From contig JAVMKO010000001.1 of assembly GCA_032164245.1 (NCBI GenBank), positions 168,197,434 through 168,261,433 on the forward strand: 64,000 bases of DNA, read 5' to 3'. This document shows, one piece after another, positions 42,801 through 48,974 of the stretch (position 1 is its first letter; every line of letters begins with the position of its first letter). The position numbers and the translations under genes were made by a program. The notes under the pieces were generated by a model. It searched no databases. It was not told where the DNA came from and saw nothing but the letters and a program-made list of their open reading frames with translations. This DNA is from Sternotherus odoratus. Its lineage: Eukaryota; Chordata; Testudines; Kinosternidae.

Positions 42801-45793
42801 AGGCCCTGGTACCAAGGCAGGGAAGTCTTGCAGGCCCTTTGTGACCCTGCTCCCTGTGGAAGGCCCCAGCATGTGGGCTGCACCCCCTCCCCCCCGCCAC
42901 TCCTGTGCTGCAGTTTCAGCCAAGACAAGGGGGCTCAGGAACGTACCGGGCCTCCCCTCCTAGCCTGCAAAACCAGGACTCCAGCAGGGGGCAGGAATGT
43001 GGGCACCCCTGCCTGTTACTTCCTGTGTGGGCCACGAGTCTCTGGTCGTGGGGCTGCCTCACACTGCTGTCTCAAGCAAGGGGGAGGCTGCAGCTGGGGC
43101 TCTGCTCAGAGTGGACTAAGTGGGGGGTGGGCCTGGTCCCCCTACCTCACTCTTCTTTTGTTGCACCTCTTCATCAGCACAGTCCCTCTGGAATGTAGAT
43201 TATTGTTCTATTTTAAACACGTTATACCTCTCCTCAGCAGTGTGAAAGTAGAATATTCCGGGGTATGTTCTTAGATGTAGAGATCTGTGGGGCAAATCCT
43301 GGTGCTCTTTACACGGAAGGAAAGAAACGATATAGATCTCCTGGTTGCAGCATATGCCAACTCTGCACGGCCAGGCTGATACTACAGATGTTTGGCTTTG
43401 GGTGAAAGGGGGCATGAAGAGTCTCCATACTTGGTCCATGATGTGACCTCCTGAGCTGCTTTCCGACCGCTGCTCTCCTTTTCTAGTACTTAAAAATGAA
43501 ACGCTGCAGTGTAAAGCATATAGGTCCCACAACCCTTCCTTAGCGTGGTAAGTACGTACTTACAAGAGTAGTTCTCTGGAGTGAACAAAACTATTCACAT
43601 AAGTACTGCACAGCTGGACCCTACGCTGGTGTAAGATACAGTTTGAAGAATCTGGAAGAAGAGGCAGGTTACGTTAACTTAGACCAGGGGTCAGCAACCT
43701 TTCAGAGGTTGTGTGCGGCGTCTTCATTTTTTCAGTTAAATGTAAGGCTTCACATGCCAGTCTGGAAGGGGTGGGGCTTCGGGAGGAAGCAGAGGAGCTG
43801 AGGGGGTCAGCCCGCCCCCATCTTGGGGTTTCCCCTGCAGGCTTATGCCAGCTGGGGTCTCAGTCTGCTGCCAGCCTGAAGGCGCTAAGTGGGGCAATCG
43901 GGGACCCCAGCTAGCAAGGGGCCAGCAGGGGGAACCCCAGAGCGGGGGCAGGCTGAGCGCTCAGTCTGCCGCGGCTATGGGGTTTCCCTACTGGTGCCTT
44001 GTCAGCCGGGGTCCCGCCGCCTGCCCCACTCAGCTCCCGCTGCCAGCCTGGGTGTAGGGAACCCAGGCTGGCAGCGGGAGCTGAGTGGGGCAGGCGGCGG
44101 CTGGCAAGGCGCCAGCGGGGGAAACCCCAAAGTTGCGGGGGGCTGAGCTCTCCCCACGTGCCAGCGGAAATTGGCTCATGTGCCATGTTTGGCACGTGTG
44201 CCATAGGTTGCCGACCCTTGACACAGACTTTCTCTCAGCTCACTGAATTTGCTGCTGTGGACCTGATGTAACTCCCTTAAAATCAATGAAAAGACTCCTA
44301 TTGACTACACTGAATGTTGAACAGCATGTGCATATCTTGCCTTGAGTATAAGGCAGGGGTGGGCAAACCTTTTGGCCCGAGGGCCACATTGGGGTTCCAA
44401 ACTTATATGAAGGGCCAGGTAGGGAAGGCTGTGCCTCCCCAAACAGCCTGGCCCTGCCCCCTATCCGACCCCCACCCACTTACTTTCCCTGCCTGCCTGC
44501 CGCAGAATCTCCGGCCCACCCTGCTCCTTGTCCCCTGAGTGCCTCCTTCCGAGACGCCCCCCACCCCTAATCAACCCCCGGGACCCCACCCCCTAAATAA
44601 CCCCCCCTGCTCCTTGTTCCCTGACTACCCCGACCCCATCCACCCCCCCCACCTCCTGACAGAACCCCGGGACACCCACGCCCTATCCAACCCCCCCATT
44701 CCCCATCCACCTCCCCCCCCCCCCAGAACCTCTGCCCTATCCAACCCCCCCTTCTCCCTGTCCCCTGACTGCCCCTGGGACTTCCTGCCCCTAATCCAAC
44801 CGCCCTGGCCCCCTTACTATGCTTATGGAGGCTGCGCAGCCTGCCAGAGCTTGCACTCTGAGCAACAGGAGCTCAGGCCCTGCCGGAGCCACACCGCTGC
44901 AGCGCTGTCCAGGGCCACTCCTGGACACGGCTCACTGAGGCTCCGGGACGTGGGGAAGAGGGGACAGCACGGGCAGGGCCAGGGGAGGGGGGGGGAGGGA
45001 GCCTCCCTGGCTGGAAGCTCAGATGGGCCAGGCAGGATGGGCCCATGGGCCGGATGTGGTCTGCAGGCTGTAGTTTGCCCACCCCTGGTATAAGGGCTGG
45101 ATCAGGGCATTTCTGTCACAGCTCTGGGGAGGGAGCAGTGCAGAGCCGCACCACCTCAGGAGAGGCATCAACAACATCAGCATGCAATTTGTTCCAACTA
45201 TTTGGATGCAGTCGATTGCTCCCCCGGTACACTGACCCTACTCTGGGTTGGCATAGGGCCAGGACCCCTTCCACCTCTGTGCTCTTGTCTTGGCACCCGG
45301 CTCTCCAGGAGTGGAAGCAAGCATTTCTTACTCCCCATACAGCACAGTGACTGCTACTTTGCGGCCATTTAAGGTGGGGAAGCTTCCTGCATGCTATGTC
45401 AGCTGGCACACCCATGCCAGGGCTGCCCACAATCTGACCCCAAGAGATGGGAATGAACATAGTGGTAGAGTATTTAACATCAGCTCAAAGCGTTTGATAT
45501 AAGACATTGAATGCAGCTGTCATTTACTGCACTGAGCTTTCTAAAGGCTTCACATTTTGATATTTCAGCCTGGCATTTCTCAAATATATTTTCCATTTAC
45601 AGCAATCCTAACATCTTCTGAAACAAATACGGGCTGGAGAACAGCAGTGATTGTCCTCGGAGTTCTACTTGGAGTTACGTTAATACTTGCTTTGCTGATA
45701 CTGTCTGTGTGCCTTTGGATGAGGTCTTCAGCTGGTGAATATTGGCTTGAACCTAAAGGACTCATGGGAAATTTTGCCTACAATTACTTATAA
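9804..45793 (+). CDS. Transmembrane mucin with duplicated mucin-FN3-SEA-EGF modules (16 coding exons)
   Basis: Coding exons: 9804-9852, 14778-17459, 18040-18294, 19474-19586, 20282-20501, 20692-20829, 22467-25013, 26178-26432, 28175-28287, 30175-30394, 37315-37452, 37731-37868, 39223-39306, 39959-40071, 42246-42444, 45603-45793. The sum is 7455 nt, 2484 residues plus TAA. Every intron has GT-AG ends and is phase 1, except the intron inside each SEA domain, which is phase 0. Order by residue: signal peptide 1-17, mucin 18-911, FN3-like 911-996, SEA 996-1107, EGF 1107-1153, mucin 1153-2002, FN3-like 2002-2087, SEA 2087-2198, EGF 2198-2290 (two), linker 2290-2318, SEA 2318-2422, membrane helix about 2436-2460, tail 2461-2484. 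By family it should be a heavily O-glycosylated apical or glandular surface protein. MUC3/12/13/17 share SEA, EGF and a membrane helix; UMODL1 shares FN3, SEA and EGF, but no ZP domain is present here. Orthology is not assigned. Confidence 0.88.
11624..11880. repeat. AT-rich dispersed repeat, 'AGAGCTGG...' type
   Basis: The block starts near AGATCTGGGTGAAATTTTTTGG and ends near CCTTGCTCAGCTCTA, so its ends are partly inverse. The inside is rich in AAAA/TTTT words and includes a long G run at 11671-11684. Related text is seen at 36852-37262, 41425-41560, 51190-51360 and 57140-57400. It is probably an old non-autonomous element; class uncertain. Confidence 0.4.
12504..12970 (+). mobile_element. 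Solo LTR with 4-bp target duplication
   Basis: The 467-bp block begins TGTGGCAGGG and ends CTCTTACA. AGAC directly flanks both sides (12500-12503 and 12971-12974). It contains a TATA-like word (GATATAAGG near 12668) and AATAAA at 12896-12901, the usual promoter and polyadenylation layout of an LTR. The 4-bp duplication and TGTGG start resemble the LTR of the Gmr1-like element at 31260, which suggests a gypsy-type origin, but the LTR bodies differ. Confidence 0.8.
13106..13420. repeat. C-rich dispersed repeat
   Basis: After the head GACCATATTTTAACATTC and AAAGAGGACACTCC, the block is an imperfect array of C-rich words such as CCTGCTCCTTGTCCCC and ACTGCCCCC. Nearly the same words fill the hAT element at 44354-45087, so the C-rich filler is shared between element families. 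Confidence 0.55.
14390..14649 (-). mobile_element. Truncated hAT-type MITE, G-rich
   Basis: The right end reads AGAGCCGGCCCTG, the inverse of the CAGGGCCGGCTCT terminus of many hAT elements. The partner end is not visible. Several runs of 9-17 G (14392-14409, 14511-14521, 14556-14567) give strong G-quadruplex potential. It ends only about 130 bp before mucin exon 2. Confidence 0.5.
14778..17459 (+). CDS. Mucin exon 2: first Ser/Thr-rich mucin domain
   Basis: One 2682-nt exon encodes about 894 residues dominated by Thr, Ser, Pro, Ala and Glu, with no Cys until the last residues. The acceptor is ACTACAG before 14778 and the donor is GCAGTAAGT at 17458-17465. Reading is continuous with exon 1 in phase 1. 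Most of the exon is a 255-residue tandem repeat in nearly three copies, followed by a unique Thr/Ser-rich end. This composition is the substrate for dense mucin-type O-glycosylation. Minus-strand frames repeated at the same spacing are shadows of the repeat. Confidence 0.92.
14881..17030 (+). repeat. 765-bp in-frame tandem repeat, about 2.8 copies
   Basis: Copies begin near 14884, 15649 and 16414 (common word GCAAGC(A/G)AGCAAACTG), exactly 765 bp or 255 codons apart. They are almost identical at nucleotide level, including synonymous sites. The third copy diverges after about 16990-17030. No frameshift occurs. This implies very recent duplication or ongoing sequence exchange between copies. 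Confidence 0.92.
18040..18294 (+). CDS. Mucin exon 3: FN3-like domain, module 1
   Basis: The 255-nt exon (phase 1-1) follows TTTATAG and ends at CAGGTATTT. The pattern [10 protein letters not shown]... [11 protein letters not shown] is typical of fibronectin type III strands B, C and F. Two Cys lie close to the domain: one at the exon 2/3 boundary and one in TCAKKI. The equivalent exon of module 2 (26178-26432) has the same length and roughly half identical residues. Confidence 0.85.
19474..19586 (+). CDS. Mucin exon 4: SEA domain 1, N-terminal part
   Basis: The 113-nt exon starts after TTTACAG in phase 1 and ends in phase 0 at GAGGAGGTATC. It encodes 37 codons typical of the start of a SEA fold ([20 protein letters not shown]). 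The matching exons of SEA 2 and SEA 3 are also exactly 113 nt. Confidence 0.85.
20282..20501 (+). CDS. Mucin exon 5: SEA domain 1, C-terminal part
   Basis: The 220-nt exon (phase 0 to 1) encodes the rest of the SEA domain. It includes [14 protein letters not shown], where GSVLV aligns with the G/SVVV autoproteolysis site known from MUC1-type SEA domains. Cleavage is therefore possible but not shown. The donor is GAAGGTATAC. Confidence 0.87.
20692..20829 (+). CDS. Mucin exon 6: EGF-like domain, module 1
   Basis: The 138-nt exon (phase 1-1) encodes 46 residues with six Cys in EGF spacing ([16 protein letters not shown], then SCQCQTGF and GRDC). It follows CATTATAG and ends AAGGTAAG. Confidence 0.88.
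20830..22466 (+). other. Intron 6 of the mucin gene, between the two modules
   Basis: This 1.6-kb intron separates the two duplicated modules. Around 21240-21345 there is text of the type CGTTTCACAAATGGGGAACTGAGGCACAGAGAG, common to old MIR/L3-type retroposons. Nothing else was recognised. Confidence 0.6.
22467..25013 (+). CDS. Mucin exon 7: second Ser/Thr-rich mucin domain
   Basis: One 2547-nt exon encodes about 849 residues of Ser/Thr-rich sequence without internal Cys. The acceptor is CACCAG before 22467 and the donor is GCAGTGAGT at 25012-25020, both phase 1. Most of it is a 90-residue tandem repeat in seven units, framed by unique Thr-rich ends. Like exon 2 it closes with a Cys just before the FN3-like exon (GAC here, GTC in exon 2). 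Its repeat is unrelated in sequence to the exon 2 repeat, so after module duplication each mucin exon expanded its own repeat. Confidence 0.92.
22971..24840 (+). repeat. 270-bp in-frame tandem repeat with 540-bp higher-order pattern
   Basis: The word GCAGTCCACT marks units at 22981, 23251, 23521, 23791, 24061, 24331 and 24589. Spacing is 270 bp, and 258 bp for the last step, an in-frame 12-bp loss. Units 2, 4 and 6 share one variant (ETQ... NGTSRPSS) and units 3 and 5 another (AMQ... [10 protein letters not shown]), giving an A-B-A-B-A order and a 540-bp higher-order unit. Confidence 0.92.
25014..26177 (+). other. Intron 7 of the mucin gene
   Basis: The intron is AT-rich. Its only recognised insert is the retroposon-like repeat starting about 25836. 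Confidence 0.6.
25836..26095 (+). repeat. Dispersed SINE-like repeat, long copy
   Basis: The left part reads TCAGAGAGGTAGCCGTGTTAG, then AACAAAGAGTCCTGTGGCACC, TAAAGACTAAC, GAAGCATAAGCTTTCGTGGG and ACCCACTTCGTCGGATGC. A 90-bp copy of the same left part sits at 54029-54118 with an 11-bp target duplication. From memory this family is very common in turtle and crocodilian genomes. The right boundary is uncertain. Confidence 0.6.
26178..26432 (+). CDS. Mucin exon 8: FN3-like domain, module 2
   Basis: The 255-nt exon (phase 1-1) starts after TTTGTAG and ends CAGGTATTT. It matches exon 3 in length and in key residues ([39 protein letters not shown]). It diverges from exon 3 mainly in the middle loop. 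Confidence 0.86.
26433..28174 (+). other. Intron 8 of the mucin gene
   Basis: It contains a MITE-like block at about 27110-27360 (words GGTGTCTATGTGGGATG, CACTGTAGATTCACA and CCATGCAGACAAG), a short CT microsatellite (27463-27475), and CR1-like text at 27550-27665 (CCTGATTCTCCTC and the inverse GAGGAAATTCAGAC). No exon was missed that would keep phase. Confidence 0.55.
28175..28287 (+). CDS. Mucin exon 9: SEA domain 2, N-terminal part
   Basis: The 113-nt exon follows TTTACAG and ends GCCGAGGTACC (phase 1 to 0). It encodes [20 protein letters not shown] and the following helix, parallel to exon 4. Confidence 0.85.
28288..30174 (+). other. Intron 9 of the mucin gene
   Basis: The 1.9-kb intron contains repeat-like sequence from about 28700 to 29800, with a minus-strand polyadenylation-like word and LTR-like or LINE-like text. 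I could not fix its ends or class. No exon-like frame with splice sites was seen. Confidence 0.45.
30175..30394 (+). CDS. Mucin exon 10: SEA domain 2, C-terminal part
   Basis: The 220-nt exon (phase 0 to 1) starts after TTTGCAG and ends GCAGGTATG. It contains [14 protein letters not shown], where GSVIV occupies the SEA autoproteolysis position. The downstream intron received the LTR retrotransposon. Confidence 0.87.
31260..31656 (+). repeat. 5' LTR of the Gmr1-like element
   Basis: The LTR starts TGTGGTAAAC and ends CCTTGCCACA. A TTTAAAAAG word near 31390 is a candidate TATA element. No AATAAA is visible, so its 3'-end signal is unclear. It is the same length as the 3' LTR and I found no difference between them by eye. 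Confidence 0.95.
31659..31676 (+). other. Primer-binding site, tRNA-Leu type
   Basis: TGGTGTCAGGAGTGGGAT begins 2 nt after the LTR. It is the complement of the 3' end of vertebrate tRNA-Leu(CAG) including CCA, as I recall that tRNA (18 matching bases). This marks the minus-strand priming site. Confidence 0.8.
31762..34419 (+). CDS. gag-protease-integrase frame of the Gmr1-like element
   Basis: The 885-codon frame starts with a probable coiled coil (residues 1-53), then a SCAN-like capsid region (about 85-215; words [33 protein letters not shown]). Next come a CCHC zinc knuckle [14 protein letters not shown] (about 302-315), a retropepsin-type protease with LVDSG at Asp364, and integrase with an HHCC zinc motif (from about His631). 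The catalytic triad is Asp698, Asp757 and Glu793, i.e. D58D35E spacing. The frame stops at TGA 34417-34419 inside the integrase C-terminal region. The next ORF continues in the same reading frame, so this is a break in one polyprotein rather than a natural gene end, although stop-codon readthrough cannot be excluded. Confidence 0.93.
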   Translation: MEEVVKALVQATAAQQEAVRVQQETNQLLMSQAAQDRATLQELVKQVKVLGTLARGGPDARPLRASNYLQKMTADDDTEAYLLAFERTALREAWPREQWASILAPFLCGEAQKAYFDLATEAAADYPQLKAEILARVGMTPALRAQQFHDWRYKSDKPPRTQLFDLIHLAQKWLQPETHRPEKVVEILVRDRYMRGLPPDIRGWVRKNDPSSYDELVALVERHLASQELPRTTKEGVHPSRRLGTGPKPRGTMPPSRYIEGGKEAGDQPESMEKLGDWGNETRGVRPNSPRTRVLARAGIRCYACGEVGHIAAQCPNQAEPMQCDLGGMEGPCVLISQVGVAVAPHRYTQPVKMNGISTTALVDSGSAVTLVSGKLVGRDQLSRAKRSGVSCVHGDVNYYPTIPVSIDILGNPTKVMVGVVPKLPYPVLIGRDFPGFDNLLPGREAEGVSAEIQERAPRDCGPPAFREFDPGLFSLPGGPKKSRKERRAAKELGTKILTQYRRVALVGEQVSPRGKRTWRAAGEPDAGPSAPQTDPEREPEIDPPELGPIGLSMESFGQDQANDPAYNHIQKEVVEVNGVPVEGKVKGQGPYYVIKGDLLYRVVRMSDQTIEQLLVPQKHQRGVMDLAHSHLFGGHLGVDKTLDRVLKRFFWPGVYAAVRRYCASCPDCQLHAPRPHLRAPLVPLPIIEVPFERIAMDLVGPLEKSARGHQHILVVLDYATRYPEAVPLRNTMSKTIARELVQIFSRVGIPKEILTDQGTPFVSKLMKDLCDMLQVRTLRTSVYHPQTDGLVERFNRTLKSMIRKVVSRDGKDWDTLLPYLLFAVREVPQASTGFSPFELLYGRHPRGILDIAKEGWEEQPKPERNVIEHVLRMRERIAQVTPIV
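34426..36210 (+). CDS. Integrase C-terminus, reverse transcriptase and RNase H frame of the Gmr1-like element
   Basis: The 594-codon frame is in the same phase as the upstream gag-pol frame and begins at the first ATG after the TGA; this ATG is probably not a natural start. It holds the integrase C-terminal region ([16 protein letters not shown]... HVNLLKPW, about 44-83), then reverse transcriptase ([20 protein letters not shown]; catalytic YLDD at 299-302), then RNase H (TDAS with Asp450, ending near residue 565). The frame reads through the G-rich polypurine tract and stops inside the 3' LTR. All key catalytic residues are present. Confidence 0.93.
   Translation: MKKAQEAQRTYYDRRAVSRKFQVGDRVMVLVPTAESKLLAHWQGPYEVIEAVGDVDYKVRQPGRRKLEQIYHVNLLKPWQDREAQVVALGATPREGNQPSQVGISPELTPNQREEVISMIRRHPDVFSETPGRTREVCHHIRTEPGVKVCVKPYRIPEAKREMIGTEVRKMLRLGVIEESHSQWSSPVVLVPKPDGSVRFCNDFRRLNDVSQFDAYPLPRIDELIDRLGTARFLSTLDLTKGYWQIPLAPADKEKTAFSTPDGLFQYTVLPFGLHGAPATFQRLMDKLLRPHRKYAAAYLDDVIIHSPDWETHLGKVEAVLDTLRKAGLTANPAKCSIGLAEARCLGYVVGRGLVRPQLNKLEAIQKWPRPVRKKQVRAFLGLVGYYRRFIPHFAARACPLTDLTRARGPDIVKWSKAAEEAFKDLRTVLCTDPVLIAPNWEKEFLLQTDASEVGLGAVLSQMIDGEDHPILYLSRKLLPREQKYAVVEKECLAVKWAVESLRYYLLGRRFTLVTDHAPLKWMHQNRDKNARVTRWFLSLQPFHFRVQHRSGLLHGNADGLSRVHCSATQVAQPHGVEQGGGGMCGKPRAGRLW
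36162..36177 (+). other. Polypurine tract
   Basis: A run of 12-13 G followed by GATG directly precedes the TG of the 3' LTR. This is the expected site for plus-strand priming. Confidence 0.85.
36178..36574 (+). repeat. 3' LTR of the Gmr1-like element
   Basis: Same 397-bp sequence as the 5' LTR, ending CCTTGCCACA and followed by the GAAC target duplication. Confidence 0.95.
36852..37262. repeat. AT-rich dispersed repeat
   Basis: The block opens CTAGAGCGGGTCAAATTTTT and closes near GAGTTTTGGTCAGCACTAA, with many TTTTGAAAT/ATTTCAAAA words between. It resembles the blocks at 11624-11880 and 57140-57400. It ends about 50 bp before mucin exon 11. Confidence 0.4.
37315..37452 (+). CDS. Mucin exon 11: EGF-like domain, module 2
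   Basis: The 138-nt exon (phase 1-1) is parallel to exon 6. It encodes six Cys in EGF spacing ([28 protein letters not shown]). The acceptor is ATTACAG and the donor AAGGTAAG. Confidence 0.88.
37731..37868 (+). CDS. Mucin exon 12: calcium-binding-type EGF domain
   Basis: A third 138-nt EGF exon (phase 1-1). It begins DINEC, the signature of calcium-binding EGF domains, and continues with Cys in EGF order ([23 protein letters not shown]). It follows only 278 bp after exon 11 and has no counterpart in module 1. Confidence 0.88.
37869..39222 (+). other. Intron 12 of the mucin gene
   Basis: I see no exon that would preserve phase. The middle (38050-38900) is less AT-rich and may be an old repeat, but no ends or family were recognised. 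Confidence 0.45.
39223..39306 (+). CDS. Mucin exon 13: Cys-rich linker
   Basis: The 84-nt exon (phase 1-1) encodes 28 residues with four Cys ([20 protein letters not shown]). It lies between the last EGF and the third SEA domain. The splice sites TTTACAG and CAGTAAG are good and the phase fits, but the short length makes it the least certain exon. Confidence 0.7.
39959..40071 (+). CDS. Mucin exon 14: SEA domain 3, N-terminal part
   Basis: A 113-nt exon, the same length as exons 4 and 9 and the same phase pattern (1 to 0). It encodes [20 protein letters not shown] and the following residues. The acceptor is CCCGCAG and the donor GACGTAAGTC. Confidence 0.85.
40072..42245 (+). other. Intron 14 of the mucin gene
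   Basis: It contains L3/CR1-like text around 40845-41045 (ending with the typical CGATTTCAATGGACTTTGGATCAGGCC-like word), an AT-rich repeat at about 41425-41560, and CR1-like text at 41605-41690 (TACACCAGTGTAAAT). No exon was recognised. Confidence 0.5.
42246..42444 (+). CDS. Mucin exon 15: SEA domain 3, C-terminal part
   Basis: The 199-nt exon (phase 0 to 1) encodes the remainder of the membrane-proximal SEA domain. [14 protein letters not shown] matches the MUC1-type FRPGSVVV strand, with SVIA in place of SVVV. It is 21 nt shorter than its SEA 1 and SEA 2 counterparts. The donor is CAATGTAAGT at 42441-42450; an earlier GTAAGC at 42432 would break phase. Confidence 0.83.
43685..44220. mobile_element. 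hAT-type MITE with internal palindrome
   Basis: The ends are CAGGGGTCAGCAACCT and AGGTTGCCGACCCTTG, inverse complements apart from two bases. The flanking octamers ACTTAGAC and ACACAGAC agree at 6 of 8 positions, fitting a decayed 8-bp hAT target duplication. The GC-rich centre contains a perfect 40-bp inverted repeat (44014-44053, 44061-44100). Confidence 0.85.
44354..45087. mobile_element. hAT-type MITE with C-rich core
   Basis: The ends are CAGGGGTGGGCAAACCTTTT and the inverse GTTTGCCCACCCCTG. A perfect 8-bp target duplication GTATAAGG flanks it (44346-44353, 45088-45095). The core (44480-44800) is a C-rich array with words such as CTGCTCCTTGTCCCCTGA. Open frames across it are artefacts of the repeat. 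Confidence 0.92.
45603..45793 (+). CDS. Mucin exon 16: transmembrane helix and cytoplasmic tail
   Basis: The last coding exon follows TTTACAG in phase 1 and ends with TAA at 45791. A Thr-rich stem ([10 protein letters not shown]) is followed by the membrane helix [20 protein letters not shown] and its last residues SVCLW. The 24-residue tail has three Tyr and no obvious signalling domain. The helix length and position right after a SEA domain fit a type I membrane mucin. Confidence 0.92.
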
Positions 45794-46490
45794 GCCTCCA
45801 CTTTGACTTATAAATGATTTCACTCACCACCTTAAAATAGATTTCATAGAGAGATTTTAATGTATCTTTTTACCTGAAGTGCTTATATGACACTTGGTGC
45901 CCCCCCATTACTGTTGTACCAGGGTGCCTCAGAATCTTTAATGTATTTATCTTCACAACAGCTAGGGGAGGTAGGAAAGTGCTGTTATCCCCATTTGATT
46001 AGGGAGGAACTGAGCCACAGAGAGACTAATTGAGCCACCCAGAGAAGTCTGTGCCAGAGCTCGGAGTTCCATACTAGTGACCTGAGGAAATGAAATGACC
46101 ATAAATGGCAGTTATAGATGAGCTATGTGGTGTTAGAGTTATAAACACAAAGGAGTTGATGCTTCTACAGAAACCACCAGCAAAATTCTCATTGTCTTAA
46201 ATGGGAACAGGATGAAGTCCACTATTATGGTCCATATTTTGCTCTTGGAAATACTTGACTTCAAGGAGAGCTGTATATATGCATCTAATGGCAGAACTTG
46301 ACTCTCTGTGAGCCTGTGCATTTATTACATTCATTTAGTTTTAACCCATCACCTAAATTAACTTATACAAAGGGTGAGCTGGCATGTACCGACATGTCTT
46401 ATGCGCATCATAGATAAACTTATACATATGAATACTCTACACAACTCCATGATTATCATCTTTCATTTTGACCAATGAGCACAGTTTGCA
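45794..46490 (+). other. Probable 3' UTR of the mucin gene
   Basis: The stretch runs from the stop codon to the first AATAAA. It includes L3/MIR-like text at 45940-46050 (ATCCCCATTTGATTAGGG, GAGCCACAGAGAG), which is common in reptile UTRs. The exact 3' end is inferred. Confidence 0.5.
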
Positions 46491-46495
46491 ATAAA
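46490..46495 (+). terminator. Candidate polyadenylation signal
   Basis: AATAAA about 700 bp after the stop codon. A second AATAAA lies at 46895-46900, within retroposon-like text (GTAAACTCTTTGGAACAGGG). The choice between them cannot be made from sequence alone. Confidence 0.45.
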
Positions 46496-46900
46496 TGTAT
46501 AAAATCCTTATATGGTAGGTTGACTTTAAATAGACATGCATGTGTGATCTAAAAAGAAACTTCCACATGTAAAGTTTTAACATACTACTGAAAGGGAAGG
46601 AAGATGATCTGGGGAGGAACAGATTAACTCATCCATTTTTACCTATTAGAAATGATTAGACAAAAATCTGACATATAATCTCATTTCACTTTGCTCTATA
46701 AACCTGATCCAAAGCCCACTGAAGTCAATGGAGATACTCAGGGATTTCACTAGGCATTAAATCAGACTCTGTATATTTTATAACCATAAAATATTTTACA
46801 GAGTTTTCCTTATCTTCATCACACCTAGACTGTAAACTCTTTGGAACAGGGTCTGTTTACATTTTTGTGTGTATTTTACAGCACTTAGCATACTAATAAA

Positions 46901-48974
46901 TAGTAATAATAATTATTCCACTATGATTTATGTATTTCATATAGACTTAATTTGGTCTGTATCTGTATTTCCTTTTGTCTGTGAGCCAATGCCCAGTTAT
47001 ATGATCTCTTACTGAATGTGCGTTACTGCGAAATACTGGTTGGGTGGAATTTCTGAATAAGGGGTCCTATTCTTTTACAGGCTAGATCATGTCTTTTGGG
47101 CCCAGCCTAGGGAGAGTTGGAAGGAAAGCAGAGCTGTACTGCCCCAGATGGCTGAACACCTTTCTGAACACCCCAGTCCGCAGGGGCTGTTGTATGGAGG
47201 TGCAGTCAGTTCCTTTTTGTGAGGCCAAATCCCAAGTCAGTTTGACCTCTCAGTGCTGTTTCTCTGGCCCGCCTCTTTTGCCAGATAGCATGTCTCATGG
47301 AGTGACCAAGATACAATTGAGCAAATGGAGGGGTCACGTCACACCTGTATGGGTATGTTGATACAGCACTTCGAAGATCTAAAACTAACTGAATAGACAG
47401 CGCTTTGACGCTGTGGCTCAAGATAGAGCTTGGGCTCTGAAGGCCAGTGAGGAGCGTGGGTTCCAGCATCTGAGCTGCAACTTCAAAGAGACACCCACAC
47501 GACTATTTTAAGGGGCGAGCGTGAGCCCTATAAGCCTGAATCTGTTGATCTGGACTGGGAGGCTCACTCGCTCCAAAATGCTGTGTAGACAGACCCTGTG
47601 GACTTTGCTTCCAAGAACATAGGCTGAGTAAGTTCAGGCTGTACCATCCTTCCAAAAGGTCGCTCCCCAGGCTGCACCTTTCTGCACAGATTTGTGACAA
47701 TGTTTTGTGCTCCTGGCAGGAGTAATATTTCCAGGGATCTATGATGGGGACTTTTGCTCATGAGGCACAAGTTCTTTCTGTGCATCCCTGGAACAGTATA
47801 TGGTGCACTGCCCTCTATATGGGATGTGCCTACATGCCACTACCCAGCCCCACAGGAGAAGACTTAGTGACATTAATATTTGTGGTCACTATTTCACATG
47901 CTTTATAACCCCGATGACGTGCTATGCTCATGAATCATTTGTGAATGTGTACATAGCCATTCATTCTATCAGTAAATGCAGTCTCATTGAGTATTATGCT
48001 TTGCAAATACAAATGAAGGTCATTGGCTGCTGTTAATGTTTTCTCTTTTTTAAAAATATGGTATGAATAATAATGGACATGACTGTTTAAGTTTTTCTGG
48101 TGTCTGGAAATTATATTGATTGGAAGATTATGTACAGCTGGGTTGTACTGTAATATAAAATGACAGAATTCTATGACGCTACGTATGTAAAATATGTTAA
48201 ACTCTCTGAAAACCTGTTATTTAAAATGATTTCCAGAAATATTTTAGAAATAAATATACTATTTTTACAATTTTGCATTCCTAAGGGGTTTGTTACTGTT
48301 ATTTTGCAGTACAGTTTTGGGGAATTTTTTTATTCAAATATTTCCAGTTTTGATTAAAATTATTACCGGTAAGTAGCGGCAAAGCCAGGTTGGCAAGGCT
48401 TAATTCAACAGATACAGATATGCAATATCTCTGAGCAAGATCAGGACCGTCATTTTTACAAGCAGGCGGACCCAGATCTGGTGGATCTGGCCCTATTCCC
48501 CCCAACCTTATGAAAGCCTCTGTGCAGATGTACTGTGGGGACCAGACTCCCGGGACTCTCCAGGGGCAATAAGAGGATTGGTCACTGTTCTCCCTTCCAG
48601 AGGTAGGGGATAATCTATTTAATTTCAAGTAGAATTAAATTAGGCTCTACACCTGCCTCCTCCTCAGTGAGAGGTTTCTGCACCCATAGGGTGTCTGTCA
48701 ACAAGATTCATGCTGTCAGCCAAAAGAGGGAGCCCAGAGAAACCACACACAAAAGACCAGACCTCCATGGGACTTGATGTTCCTTTTTCTGGGTTCTGTG
48801 GGCTGGGAAGGCTACACTCCCTGACTCTTCCAAAAAAACATACATTCCTCCCCGGCAAGGAGACGCTTTCAAAGAAACACTACAAGGTTCACCGTGCAGA
48901 GTTTCCTGGACACTCTACCTCCCTTCCATGGAAAGGCACAATATAGAACATCCATGATGGTAAAGGGTTAGCGA
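46901..48974. other. Intergenic, no gene supported
   Basis: Open frames here have no domains or splice context. Parts (47090-47780, 48360-48950) look like old repeats by their base composition, but I could not recognise ends or families. Confidence 0.35.

Larger units (their letters stand above)
42445..45602 (+). other. Intron 15 of the mucin gene
   Basis: The 3.2-kb intron carries two complete non-autonomous hAT elements (43685-44220 and 44354-45087) only 133 bp apart. The remainder, including a moderately GC-rich stretch at 42640-43130, holds nothing I recognise. Confidence 0.6.

Noticed and set aside
44539..45093. 184-codon Pro-rich frame
   Set aside because: It reads through the C-rich core of a hAT MITE; proline codons come from C runs.
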